DNA of 64,000 bases from Paraburkholderia silvatlantica (lineage in GTDB: Bacteria; Pseudomonadota; Gammaproteobacteria; Burkholderiales; Burkholderiaceae): positions 1 to 64,000 of the forward strand of contig NZ_QEOL01000026.1 in NCBI RefSeq assembly GCF_003096715.1. Reading direction: 5' to 3'. The notes beneath the pieces were generated by a model. The model did not search any database, was not told the DNA's origin, and was given only the letters and a program-made list of their open reading frames with translations. This document shows positions 24,527-33,172 of the stretch, piece after piece (position 1 is the first letter of the stretch; each line of letters begins with the position of its first letter). Made by a program: the position numbers and the translations under genes.

Positions 24527-26824
24527 ATGACTCTCGACATCACTCAGTTCTATCAGACGTTTTTCGACGAGGCGGACGAGCTGCTCGCGCAGATGGAGCA
24601 GCTTCTTCTGAACCTGAACGTCGGCCGCCCGGATCCCGAGGATCTGGCGGCGATCTTCCGCGCGGCGCACTCGATCAAGGGGGGGGCGGCGACGTTCGGC
24701 TTCACGGCGTTGACCGAGACGACCCACATTCTCGAATCGCTGCTCGACCGCGCGCGCAACAACGAACTGGTCCTGCGCAAGGACATGATCGACACGTTCC
24801 TCGAAACGAAGGACGTGCTTTCCGACCAGCTCGGCGCCTACCGCGCGAGCGCCGAGCCCGACGCGCAAGCGGCGGCCGCCGTGCGCACGAAGCTCGAGCG
24901 TCTCTATGCGGAAAGCCGCGGCGTACCTGCGGCCGCGCCAGAACCCGCGCCGGCTCCGGCCCCCGCGCCGGCCCCGCAGGCGAGCACGGGTGCGAGCGTG
25001 GGTGACTCGGAAGAAGATCTCGAAGCCGCTTTCGAGATGCACAGCACGCTGGCGGCGGCAGGCTCGGGCGCGCCCGAGCACGTCGTGAGCGAGGCGATCG
25101 ATGCGGCAGCCTCTGCGCCCGCTGCCGGTGGCGAGGCCGCAGCGGAAGGTCCGCACCTGCGCGTCACGCTGCGCGCCGTCGGCGCGAAGGACCAGGAACT
25201 GCTCGTCGAAGAGCTCGGCAACCTCGGCCGCATTCTCGGCCAGGTGAAGACCGGCGACGACCTCACGCTGTGGCTCGAAACCGATGTGACCGCCGACGAC
25301 ATCATCGCGGTGTGCTGCTTCGTGATCGACGAGAAACAGATTTCGATCGGCCGGGGCGCCGCGCCGCAAGGCGGCGCGCAACCGGCTGCGGCAGAACCCG
25401 CCGCGGCGCCGGCGCCTGCCGCGCCTCCCGCCGCAACGGCCGCAACGGCCGCGCCCGTCGCCGCGGCGCCTGTGCCGGTTGCGAGCGCACCGGCTGCGCA
25501 AGCCGAGCATGAAATGCCGCGCCCTCCCGCGAGCGCGCCGGGCGTCGCCGCACCCGCGCAGGCCGAAGGCGAGCGCAAGGCGCGTCCGGCCGCCGCCGCC
25601 GCATCGGCGGAAGGCAGCTCGATTCGCGTGGGCGTCGAAAAAGTCGACCAGCTGATCAACCTCGTCGGCGAACTCGTCATTACGCAGGCCATGCTGGCGG
25701 AAACCACCAGCACGTTCGACCCGGCGCTGCACGACCGTCTCTACAACGGCATGGCGCAGCTCGAGCGCAACGCGCGCGACCTGCAGGAAGCGGTGATGTC
25801 GATCCGCATGATGCCGATGGACTACGTCTTCAGCCGCTTCCCGCGTCTCGTGCGCGATCTCGCGGCGAAGCTCGGAAAGGAAGTCGAGCTTGTCACCTTC
25901 GGTCAGGCGACCGAACTCGACAAGAGCCTGATCGAGCGCATCATCGACCCGCTCACCCACCTCGTGCGCAACTCGCTCGACCACGGCATCGAAACCGTGG
26001 AAGCGCGCCGCGCCGCAGGCAAGGACGCGACGGGCCAACTCGTGCTCTCCGCCGCGCACCACGGCGGCAACATCGTGATCGAGGTGAGCGACGACGGCGC
26101 AGGCCTGCGCCGCGACAAGATTCTCGCCAAGGCGATCAAGCAGGGCATGCAGGTGAGCGACACGATGTCCGACGAAGAGGTCTGGAACCTCATCTTCCTG
26201 CCGGGTTTCTCGACCGCCGAGCAGGTGACGGACGTTTCGGGCCGCGGCGTGGGCATGGACGTGGTCAAGCGAAACATCCAGGCGATGGGCGGCCACGTGG
26301 AGATCACCTCGCACGCAGGCAAGGGCAGCACCACGCGTATCGTGCTGCCGCTCACGCTGGCGATTCTCGACGGCATGTCGGTGAAGGTGGGCAGCGAGAT
26401 CTTCATCCTGCCGTTGAACTTCGTGATGGAGTCGCTGCAGCCGCGCCACGAAGACATCTATACGGTCACCAACGGCGACCGCGTGGTGCGCGTGCGCGGC
26501 GAGTATCTCCCGCTCGTGGCGCTGCACCAGGCGTTCAACGTCGAAGGCGCGCGCACGGACCCGACGCAGGGCATCGTCACGATCATGGAAACCGAGGGCC
26601 GTCGCTTCGCCATGCTGATCGACGAGCTGGTCGGCCAGCAGCAGGTCGTGGTGAAGAACCTCGAAACGAACTACCGCAAGGTGCACGGCATTTCGGCGGC
26701 GACCATTCTCGGCGACGGCAGCGTCGCGCTGATCGTCGACGTGGCCGCGCTCAATCGCGAGACGCGCGCCACGCATGGCGTGAGCGCCAGCGCAAATTCG
26801 GGTGCGTTCGCCGAATTCGCGTAA
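24527..26824 (+). CDS. cheA: Chemotaxis sensor histidine kinase CheA
   Basis: This 765-residue kinase has an HPt domain with His48 in IFRAAHSIKGGAATFGF. After an Ala/Pro linker comes a CheY/CheB-binding-like P2 region (about 205-280), then a second long Ala/Pro-rich linker. Next come the P3 dimerisation domain (VEKVDQLINLVGELVITQAM) and the P4 ATPase with N box HLVRNSLDHGIE, G1 VSDDGAGL and G2 GRGVGMDVV. The P5 CheW-like regulatory domain follows. It phosphorylates CheY and CheB under receptor control. Confidence 0.98.
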   Translation: MTLDITQFYQTFFDEADELLAQMEQLLLNLNVGRPDPEDLAAIFRAAHSIKGGAATFGFTALTETTHILESLLDRARNNELVLRKDMIDTFLETKDVLSDQLGAYRASAEPDAQAAAAVRTKLERLYAESRGVPAAAPEPAPAPAPAPAPQASTGASVGDSEEDLEAAFEMHSTLAAAGSGAPEHVVSEAIDAAASAPAAGGEAAAEGPHLRVTLRAVGAKDQELLVEELGNLGRILGQVKTGDDLTLWLETDVTADDIIAVCCFVIDEKQISIGRGAAPQGGAQPAAAEPAAAPAPAAPPAATAATAAPVAAAPVPVASAPAAQAEHEMPRPPASAPGVAAPAQAEGERKARPAAAAASAEGSSIRVGVEKVDQLINLVGELVITQAMLAETTSTFDPALHDRLYNGMAQLERNARDLQEAVMSIRMMPMDYVFSRFPRLVRDLAAKLGKEVELVTFGQATELDKSLIERIIDPLTHLVRNSLDHGIETVEARRAAGKDATGQLVLSAAHHGGNIVIEVSDDGAGLRRDKILAKAIKQGMQVSDTMSDEEVWNLIFLPGFSTAEQVTDVSGRGVGMDVVKRNIQAMGGHVEITSHAGKGSTTRIVLPLTLAILDGMSVKVGSEIFILPLNFVMESLQPRHEDIYTVTNGDRVVRVRGEYLPLVALHQAFNVEGARTDPTQGIVTIMETEGRRFAMLIDELVGQQQVVVKNLETNYRKVHGISAATILGDGSVALIVDVAALNRETRATHGVSASANSGAFAEFA

Positions 26825-26881
26825 TCGTGATGAAGACCGGACGCACTCAATCCATCATTTCCCAACCGTTCAGGGGCTAAC

Positions 26882-27418
26882 GTGGCAGAAGTCCAATCGA
26901 TTCAAGGCAACGGCGCGCACGGCGCGGTTGCCGGCGCGCAACGCCGCGACGCGCTGCAGGCCGACGCAGGCGGCCAGGAATTCCTCGTCTTCACCCTCGG
27001 CGCGGAAGAGTACGGCATCGACATCCTGAAGGTGCAGGAAATCCGCGGCTACGACAGCGTGACGCGCATCGCGAACGCGCCCGACTTCATCAAGGGCGTG
27101 ATCAACCTGCGCGGCATCATCGTGCCGATCGTCGACATGCGCATCAAGTTCCATCTCGGCCGCGTCGAGTACGACCACCAGACGGTCGTCATCATCCTGA
27201 ACGTCGCGCATCGCGTGGTCGGCATGGTGGTGGACGGCGTCTCGGACGTGCTCACGCTGCAGATGGAGCAGATCATGCCCGCGCCCGAATTCGGCGCGAC
27301 GCTCACGACCGAGTACCTGACGGGCCTCGGCACCGTGGAAGGCCGCATGCTGATCCTGATGGATATCGAAAAACTGATGACGAGCCGCGAAATGGCGCTG
27401 ATCGAGGCGCTGGTTTAA
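26882..27418 (+). CDS. cheW: Chemotaxis coupling protein CheW
   Basis: A 178-residue CheW-domain protein that starts at a GTG. The core runs from EFLVFTLGAEEYGIDILKVQ through ITRIANAPDFIKGVINLRG-like sequence to IVPIVDMRIKFHL and VVDGVSDVLTL, and links receptors to CheA P5. About 35 extra N-terminal residues (QSIQGNGAHGAVAGAQRRD) are probably disordered. It lies 57 bases after cheA. A 219-base gap with tandem repeats follows before the receptor gene. Confidence 0.97.
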   Translation: MAEVQSIQGNGAHGAVAGAQRRDALQADAGGQEFLVFTLGAEEYGIDILKVQEIRGYDSVTRIANAPDFIKGVINLRGIIVPIVDMRIKFHLGRVEYDHQTVVIILNVAHRVVGMVVDGVSDVLTLQMEQIMPAPEFGATLTTEYLTGLGTVEGRMLILMDIEKLMTSREMALIEALV

Positions 27419-27542
27419 CGCACACAGACGTAAAACCGGGGGGCCGCGAGGCCGGCGTGAGAGAGAGCGGACAAGCCGCCGCCAAAGAGCGGCAAGCCGC
27501 CTTCGTTCTTGCGCGCGCTTCGTGCGGGGCCTTGGGCGTAGC

Positions 27543-27584
27543 CGCGTCTGGCCGACCGCGTCTAGCCGACCGCGTCTGGCCGAC
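27543..27584 (+). repeat. Three tandem 14-base repeats upstream of the receptor gene
   Basis: CGCGTCTGGCCGAC at 27543-27556, CGCGTCTAGCCGAC at 27557-27570 and CGCGTCTGGCCGAC at 27571-27584, followed by a degenerate fourth unit (CGCTACTGGCCAC). The array ends 53 bases before the ATG of the receptor gene, inside the che operon. Confidence 0.8.
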
Positions 27585-27637
27585 CGCTACTGGCCACAAT
27601 AGGCCGCCCCGATTCGCACAGGACAGGAGCAAACGAG

Positions 27638-29491
27638 ATGCTGCAAAGATGGTCGATCCGCACGACGCTCACGGGCGTCGGGGTCATTCTGGTTGCGCTG
27701 ACCGTGCTGGTCGGCGCGCTTGGGCTCGTCGCGCTCGGGCGTGCGAGCGACGCGTTCACCGAGATCGTGCAAGGCGATCTCGCGGCGATGCATGCGCTGA
27801 ACGACGCGTCGTCGTATCTGCTGCGCACGCGCGTCGCTATCGACCGCGCCAGCGCGCTCACGGCAGCAGGCCAGGCCGACGATGCGAAGAAAGCGATCGA
27901 TCGCGCCCAGGAGTTGCTCGGCAAATCCAACGAAGCCTGGCAGGCCTTCCAGAACGCGCCGAAGAGCGGTCTCGACGCCGCCACGCTCGACGCGCTCGCG
28001 GCGAAGCGCGCCGCGCTCATGCAGGACGGCGTGCAGCCCGAATTCGCGGCCCTGCGCGCAAACGATCAACCGGCCTATCACGCCATCGCCGATACGAAGA
28101 TCAGCCCGATGTTCGTCGACTACGACAACGTCGCCGGGCCGCTTGCGCAGGCGCTGGAAGACAGCGCACAGGCGCGCGAGGTCGGCGCGCACGAGAAGAT
28201 CGCCGTGATGCGCATCGCGATTGGCGTGGTGATCGCCGTGGCGCTCGTGCTCGTGGTGGCGATCCGCTTCGCCATCCGCGGCCTCATCGTGCAGCCGCTC
28301 GCGGACGCCGTGACGTGCTTCGAGCGCATCGCCCACGGCGACCTCTCGCGGCCGGTCACGGTCTACAGCGAAAACGAGATCGGGCGTCTCTTCGGCGGCA
28401 TCAAGCGCATGCAGGAAAGCCTCGTCACGCTGGTGAGCGCGGTGCATACGGGCGCAAGCTCGATCGACGTGGGCGCGCGCGAGATCGCCATGGGCAACAC
28501 CGATCTCTCGCAGCGTACCGAGCAGCAGGCCGCTTCGCTGCAGGAAACGGCGTCGAGCATGGAGCAGCTCACCGGCACCGTGCGCCAGAACGCCGAGAAC
28601 GCGCGCCAGGCGAGCCAGCTGGCCGTCAACGCCTCGGACATCGCGACGCGCGGCGGCGAGGTGGTGGGTGAAGTCGTGAACACGATGCAGGGCATTGCGG
28701 CGAGTTCGGCGAAGGTCGTGGACATCATCAGCGTGATCGAAGGCATCGCGTTCCAGACCAATATCCTCGCGCTCAACGCGGCCGTGGAAGCGGCGCGCGC
28801 GGGCGAGCAGGGCCGCGGCTTCGCCGTGGTGGCGGGCGAAGTGCGCAGTCTCGCGCAGCGCAGCGCCAGTGCGGCGAAGGAAATCAAGGAACTCATCAAC
28901 GACTCGGCCGAAAAGGTGCAAAGCGGCTCGCAACTGGTGGGCCGCGCCGGCACGACGATGGAAGAAATCCTGCAGGCCGTGCGTCGCGTGACCGACATCA
29001 TGGGCGAGATCAGCGCGGCGTCCGAGGAGCAGTCGGGCGGCATCGAGCAGGTCAACCGCGCCGTCACGCAGATGGACACCGTCACGCAGCAGAACGCGGC
29101 GCTGGTGGAACAGGCGGCCGCTGCGGCGGCGTCGCTCGAAGAGCAGACGCGCCAGCTGCAGAACGTGCTCGGCGCGTGGACGACGGACGGCGCGACGGCG
29201 CGCAGCGTGGGTGCAGGTGAGCCTCGCGTCACGCAGGCCGCGCCGGTTGCCGCGAAACGCACGACGCCGTCTTCGGCTTCGGCGGGGACGAAGGCCGCGC
29301 TGGCGGCAACGTCGGCGGCAACTGCGGCGGCACCGGCGGAGACCGCGAAGGCTGCGGCAAAGCCCGCGGCGCAACCGGCAGCCAGGGCTGCGGCAAAGCC
29401 CGCAGCGAAACCGGCCGCGCCTGCGCGCGCCGAGACGTACGTGAGCACGGCAGCATCCGCTTCGGACGATTCGGACTGGGAAACGTTCTGA
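27638..29491 (+). CDS. Methyl-accepting chemotaxis protein (Tsr/Tar type)
   Basis: This 617-residue receptor has membrane helix 1 near residues 10-30, a periplasmic four-helix-type ligand domain to about 185, and membrane helix 2 (IAIGVVIAVALVLVVAI). A HAMP domain and the signalling hairpin tip FQTNILALNAAVEAARAGEQ follow. After a Lys/Ala/Pro-rich flexible region, it ends in DSDWETF, the pentapeptide type that tethers CheR and CheB. The ligand is unknown. It lies within the che operon and is the only receptor gene in the window. Confidence 0.95.
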   Translation: MLQRWSIRTTLTGVGVILVALTVLVGALGLVALGRASDAFTEIVQGDLAAMHALNDASSYLLRTRVAIDRASALTAAGQADDAKKAIDRAQELLGKSNEAWQAFQNAPKSGLDAATLDALAAKRAALMQDGVQPEFAALRANDQPAYHAIADTKISPMFVDYDNVAGPLAQALEDSAQAREVGAHEKIAVMRIAIGVVIAVALVLVVAIRFAIRGLIVQPLADAVTCFERIAHGDLSRPVTVYSENEIGRLFGGIKRMQESLVTLVSAVHTGASSIDVGAREIAMGNTDLSQRTEQQAASLQETASSMEQLTGTVRQNAENARQASQLAVNASDIATRGGEVVGEVVNTMQGIAASSAKVVDIISVIEGIAFQTNILALNAAVEAARAGEQGRGFAVVAGEVRSLAQRSASAAKEIKELINDSAEKVQSGSQLVGRAGTTMEEILQAVRRVTDIMGEISAASEEQSGGIEQVNRAVTQMDTVTQQNAALVEQAAAAAASLEEQTRQLQNVLGAWTTDGATARSVGAGEPRVTQAAPVAAKRTTPSSASAGTKAALAATSAATAAAPAETAKAAAKPAAQPAARAAAKPAAKPAAPARAETYVSTAASASDDSDWETF

Positions 29492-29713
29492 ACGAACGGA
29501 TAGAAAAGCAGTGAAGTACTGAACACGAGCAACTGCAATGCACATGAGCGCTACACAACGGCAAGACCTGCCGCGCCGGACCCCAGGGTCCGCGCGCGTC
29601 GCGCAGGCCGCCCATGCGCCGCACGCATTGCAACCGGGCAGGCGCGGCGCGCAGCAGTCCTGCGCCGCGGTATCCCATGCAGTGGGCGGCGCGCAATGCG
29701 AAGGAGCATCAGC

Positions 29714-30682
29714 ATGAAAGCGCTGCGACATATGCGCCAGGACGCCGGCCCGCCAGGCGCTCAGGGCGGCTCGGGCGTCGAGAGCAACCGCGATTTCGAT
29801 TTCACTTCGGCAGACTTCGAGCGCATTCGCGCGCTCATTCACCGCCGCGCGGGCATCTCGCTCTCGGACCACAAGCGCGACATGGCGTACAGCCGCCTCG
29901 CGCGGCGCCTGCGCACGCTCGGCCTCGACAGTTTTCGCGAGTATCTCGACCAGCTCGAAGCGCGCAACGACTCGGCCGAATGGGAAGCGTTCACGAACGC
30001 GCTCACCACGAACCTCACGGCTTTTTTCCGCGAGGCGCATCACTTCCCGATCCTCGCGGATTTCGTGAAGCGCCGCGCGGGCGGGCCAGGTGCGCAGCCG
30101 GTTTCGGTATGGTGTTCGGCGGCTTCGACGGGCGAAGAGCCGTATTCGATTGCGATGACGCTTATCGAAGCGCTCGGCGAGCGCGCCGCGCGCGAGGCGC
30201 GTGTGCTCGCCACCGACCTCGACACCCAGGTGCTCGCCAAGGCCGACGCGGGCGTCTACTCGTTCGATCAGGTGAAGCATCTGTCGCCGGAGCGTCTGAA
30301 GCGCTTCTTCTTCAAGGGCACCGGCTCGCACGCGGGACTCGTGAAGGTGCGCCCGGAACTGCGCGCGATGATCAAGTTCGAGCAGCTCAATCTCACCGAC
30401 GCGGACTACGGCTTGCGCACGACGTTCGACGCGATCTTCTGCCGTAACGTGATGATCTATTTCGACAAGCCGACCCAGGCACAGGTCCTCACGCGCTTCG
30501 AGCCGCTCATGAAGCCGGACGGCCTGCTGTTCGCGGGCCACTCGGAGAATTTCACCTACGTCACGCAGGCGTTCCGTCTGCGCGGCCAGACGGTGTACGA
30601 ACTCACGCGCGGCAGTCGGGCTCAGACCCAGGCCAATGCCTCGCCGCGCCGCGCGAACGACGCGCTCGGAGTGCCCGCATGA
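29714..30682 (+). CDS. cheR: Chemotaxis protein methyltransferase CheR
   Basis: The start is the ATG at 29714 because AAGGAG lies 7 bases upstream; an earlier in-frame ATG at 29696 lacks a site. The 322-residue enzyme transfers methyl groups from SAM to receptor glutamates. Visible are the N-terminal helical domain, LTTNLTAFFREAHHF, the SAM motif VWCSAASTGEEPYSIAM, ATDLDTQVLAKA and FCRNVMIYFD. The stop overlaps the cheD start by four bases. Confidence 0.97.
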   Translation: MKALRHMRQDAGPPGAQGGSGVESNRDFDFTSADFERIRALIHRRAGISLSDHKRDMAYSRLARRLRTLGLDSFREYLDQLEARNDSAEWEAFTNALTTNLTAFFREAHHFPILADFVKRRAGGPGAQPVSVWCSAASTGEEPYSIAMTLIEALGERAAREARVLATDLDTQVLAKADAGVYSFDQVKHLSPERLKRFFFKGTGSHAGLVKVRPELRAMIKFEQLNLTDADYGLRTTFDAIFCRNVMIYFDKPTQAQVLTRFEPLMKPDGLLFAGHSENFTYVTQAFRLRGQTVYELTRGSRAQTQANASPRRANDALGVPA

Positions 30683-31527
30683 GCGCCAGTCTCCCGATCG
30701 CGACGAATCGCTATTTCGACGCGCATTTCCAGCGCCCCGGCGTGAAGCTGCTGCCCAACGAGTTCTACACCACGGGCGAGGACATGGTGCTCGTGACCGT
30801 ACTCGGCTCGTGCGTGGCGGCCTGCATTCAGGACCGCACCGCCGGCATTGGCGGCATGAACCACTTCATGCTGCCCGACGACGGCGCGGACTCCGCCCAC
30901 GCGCTCACCGGCGCCTCCGACGCGATGCGCTACGGCGCCTACGCGATGGAAGTGCTCATCAACGAGCTGATCAAGGCCGGTGGCCGGCGCGAGCGCTTCG
31001 AGGCCAAGGTGTTCGGCGGCGCGGCGGTGCTCGCGGGCATGACGACGATGAACATCGGCGACCGCAACGCCGCGTTCGTGCGCCGCTATCTCGCGACCGA
31101 GAACATCCGCATCGTCGCCGAGGACCTGCAAGGCTCGCATCCGCGCAAGGTGGCGTTTTTGCCGCGCACGGGCCAGGTGATGGTCAAGAAGCTGCGCCTG
31201 TCGCAGGAGACGAGCGTGGCGGAGCGCGAACGGCAACTCGCCGCGCAAACCGCCGAGGCGCGCGCCGAGCGGCTCGCGCGTGCGCGTGCGCGCGTCGAAC
31301 TGTTCGGCGTCGGCAGCGCCGGGCGTGCGGGCCCGGGCGCCGCTGCGCCAGCTCATGGGGCCAATGCGGCGGCAAGCGCGGCGGTAAGCGCGGCAGCCCA
31401 CGCGCCCCAGAATTCCCCATCCCAGCCGCAGAGCGCGCGCCCTCGCATCGAGCTGTTCGGCTCGGGTGTATCGTCCGCGCTGCGCGCATCCGGTCAAGAC
31501 AACGCCAGGACAGTAGAGGAGGCGTGA
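30679..31527 (+). CDS. cheD: Chemoreceptor glutamine deamidase CheD with extended tail
   Basis: This 282-residue protein carries the CheD catalytic site: Cys45 in VLGSCVAACIQD and His62 in GGMNHFMLP, with AKVFGGAAV. It deamidates receptor glutamines. Families with only the catalytic domain are about 160-200 residues; here residues about 200-282 form an Ala/Arg/Pro-rich tail with the motif RVELFG at 205-210 repeated as RIELFG at 256-261. The start overlaps cheR (ATGA) and the stop overlaps the potential GTG of cheB. Confidence 0.95.
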   Translation: MSASLPIATNRYFDAHFQRPGVKLLPNEFYTTGEDMVLVTVLGSCVAACIQDRTAGIGGMNHFMLPDDGADSAHALTGASDAMRYGAYAMEVLINELIKAGGRRERFEAKVFGGAAVLAGMTTMNIGDRNAAFVRRYLATENIRIVAEDLQGSHPRKVAFLPRTGQVMVKKLRLSQETSVAERERQLAAQTAEARAERLARARARVELFGVGSAGRAGPGAAAPAHGANAAASAAVSAAAHAPQNSPSQPQSARPRIELFGSGVSSALRASGQDNARTVEEA

Positions 31528-31532
31528 ACGCT

Positions 31533-32645
31533 GTGCAAAAAATCAAGGTTCTCTGCGTCGACGATTCGGCGCTGATCCGCAGTTTGATGACGGAAATCAT
31601 CAACGCTCAGCCCGATATGACGGTCGTCGCCACCGCGCCGGATCCGCTCGTCGCGCGCGAGCTGATCAAGCAGCACAATCCCGACGTGCTCACGCTCGAC
31701 GTGGAAATGCCGCGCATGGACGGCCTCGACTTCCTCGAGAAGTTGATGCGCCTGCGGCCCATGCCGGTCGTGATGGTGTCGTCGCTCACCGAGCGCGGCA
31801 ACGAAATCACGCTGCGCGCGCTCGAACTGGGCGCCGTCGACTTCGTGACGAAGCCGAAGGTCGGCATTCGCGACGGCATGCTCGAATACTCGGAGAAGCT
31901 CGCCGACAAGGTGCGCGCCGCCGCGCGCGCCCGCGTGCGTGCGCACCACGCGAGCGCCTCGGCGCCGGCGGGCGCGGCAGCGCACGCGCACGGCCACGCC
32001 GCTGCGCAGCCTGCGAGCCCGGCGCCGATGATCAACAACCCGCTCGTCTCGACCGAGAAGCTCGTGATCGTCGGCGCGTCGACGGGCGGCACCGAGGCGA
32101 TCCGCGAAGTGCTGCAGCCGCTGCCGCCCGACGCGCCCGCCGTGCTGATCGCGCAGCACATGCCGCCCGGTTTCACGAAGTCGTTCGCACAGCGCCTGAA
32201 CGGGCTGTGCCGCATCACCGTCAAGGAAGCGGAGCACGGCGAACGTGTGCTGCCCGGCCACGCCTACATCGCGCCGGGCCACGCACACCTCCTGCTCGCA
32301 CGCAGTGGCGCGAACTACATCGCGCATCTGTCCGACGACCCGCCGGTCAACCGGCACCGTCCGTCGGTCGACGTGCTGTTTCGCTCGGCGGCGCTGCACG
32401 CGGGCAAGAACGCCATCGGCGTGATTCTCACGGGCATGGGCCGCGACGGTGCGGCAGGGCTGCTCGAAATGCGCCAGGCCGGTGCGTACACGCTCGCGCA
32501 GGACGAGGCGAGCTGCATCGTGTTCGGCATGCCGCGCGAAGCCATTGCCATGGGCGGCGCCGACGAGATCGCCTCGCTCTCCGACATGAGCCGGCGCGTG
32601 ATGAGCCGACTCGCCTCGATGGGCGACCGGGTTCAGCGAGTCTAA
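31533..32645 (+). CDS. cheB: Chemotaxis methylesterase/response regulator CheB
   Basis: I start at the GTG at 31533 (VQKIKVLCVDDSALIR), with AGAGGAGG about 11 bases upstream; a GTG at 31524 is possible but too close to that site. The 370-residue product has a receiver domain (Asp56 in LTLDVEMPRMDG), a His/Ala-rich linker and a methylesterase domain with Ser in IVGASTGGTEAI, His in IAQHMPPGF and Asp in TGMGRDGAAG. It reverses CheR methylation. Upstream sequence in the same frame stays open through cheD but is an artefact of GC content. Confidence 0.97.
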   Translation: MQKIKVLCVDDSALIRSLMTEIINAQPDMTVVATAPDPLVARELIKQHNPDVLTLDVEMPRMDGLDFLEKLMRLRPMPVVMVSSLTERGNEITLRALELGAVDFVTKPKVGIRDGMLEYSEKLADKVRAAARARVRAHHASASAPAGAAAHAHGHAAAQPASPAPMINNPLVSTEKLVIVGASTGGTEAIREVLQPLPPDAPAVLIAQHMPPGFTKSFAQRLNGLCRITVKEAEHGERVLPGHAYIAPGHAHLLLARSGANYIAHLSDDPPVNRHRPSVDVLFRSAALHAGKNAIGVILTGMGRDGAAGLLEMRQAGAYTLAQDEASCIVFGMPREAIAMGGADEIASLSDMSRRVMSRLASMGDRVQRV

Positions 32646-32775
32646 GGAATTGCCGATATAGAGGGATCATGCAGGCCGTAAACGCTTGCTCGATCGCTTG
32701 CGATTAATTTATCTGGATAGGCAGTGCGCTTCTCTGGATAATTGCCCGGGTTTTCGCCTGGAGGAATGGAACGTG

Positions 32776-33171
32776 ATGGATAAGGGAATGAAGATTCTGG
32801 TGGTGGACGATTTTCCGACGATGCGCCGGATTGTCCGCAACCTGCTCAAGGAACTGGGCTACTCGAACGTCGACGAAGCCGAAGACGGCGCAGCGGGCCT
32901 CGCCCGCCTGCGCGGCGGCAACTACGAGTTCGTGATCTCCGACTGGAACATGCCGAACCTCGACGGTCTCGCCATGCTCAAGGAGATCCGCGCCGACGCG
33001 AACCTGTCGCATCTGCCGGTGCTGATGGTGACGGCGGAGTCGAAGAAGGAGAACATCATCGCGGCGGCGCAGGCTGGCGCGAGCGGCTATGTGGTGAAGC
33101 CGTTCACGGCCGCCACGCTCGACGAGAAGCTCAACAAGATTCTTGAGAAGATGGCCAAGACGGGGAGCTGA
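32776..33171 (+). CDS. cheY: Chemotaxis response regulator CheY (second copy, motor-binding type)
   Basis: The ATG at 32776 (MDKGMKILVVDDFPTMRRIV) follows TGGAGGAATGG; a GTG just before it is an alternative. The 131-residue receiver is close to enteric CheY: phosphorylated Asp56 in VISDWNMPNLDG, Thr in VTAES and Lys108 in YVVKPFTA. Phospho-CheY binds FliM and FliN to reverse rotation. cheZ follows after a single base, the usual pairing for the CheY that acts on the motor. A 130-base gap separates it from cheB. Confidence 0.96.
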   Translation: MDKGMKILVVDDFPTMRRIVRNLLKELGYSNVDEAEDGAAGLARLRGGNYEFVISDWNMPNLDGLAMLKEIRADANLSHLPVLMVTAESKKENIIAAAQAGASGYVVKPFTAATLDEKLNKILEKMAKTGS

Positions 33172-33172
33172 C

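Noticed and set aside
23954..26776. 940-residue open frame on the minus strand opposite cheA and neighbours
   Set aside because: It is the antisense shadow of a GC-rich gene: Arg/His/Ala/Val-rich, no domain, and the plus strand encodes a full CheA.
27420..27460. GTAAAACCGGGG upstream of the receptor gene as a sigma-28 -35 element
   Set aside because: No GCCG-type -10 follows at 11 or 12 bases.
27587..30541. 984-residue open frame on the minus strand opposite the receptor and cheR
   Set aside because: It is antisense to two fully conserved genes, and its composition reflects only third-position GC.
30636..31532. In-frame extension of cheB upstream across cheD (would give a 669-residue protein)
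   Set aside because: The extra 299 residues are the out-of-frame reading of cheD, rich in Arg/Ala, with no conserved sequence; CheB begins at VQKIKVLCVDD with its own ribosome site.
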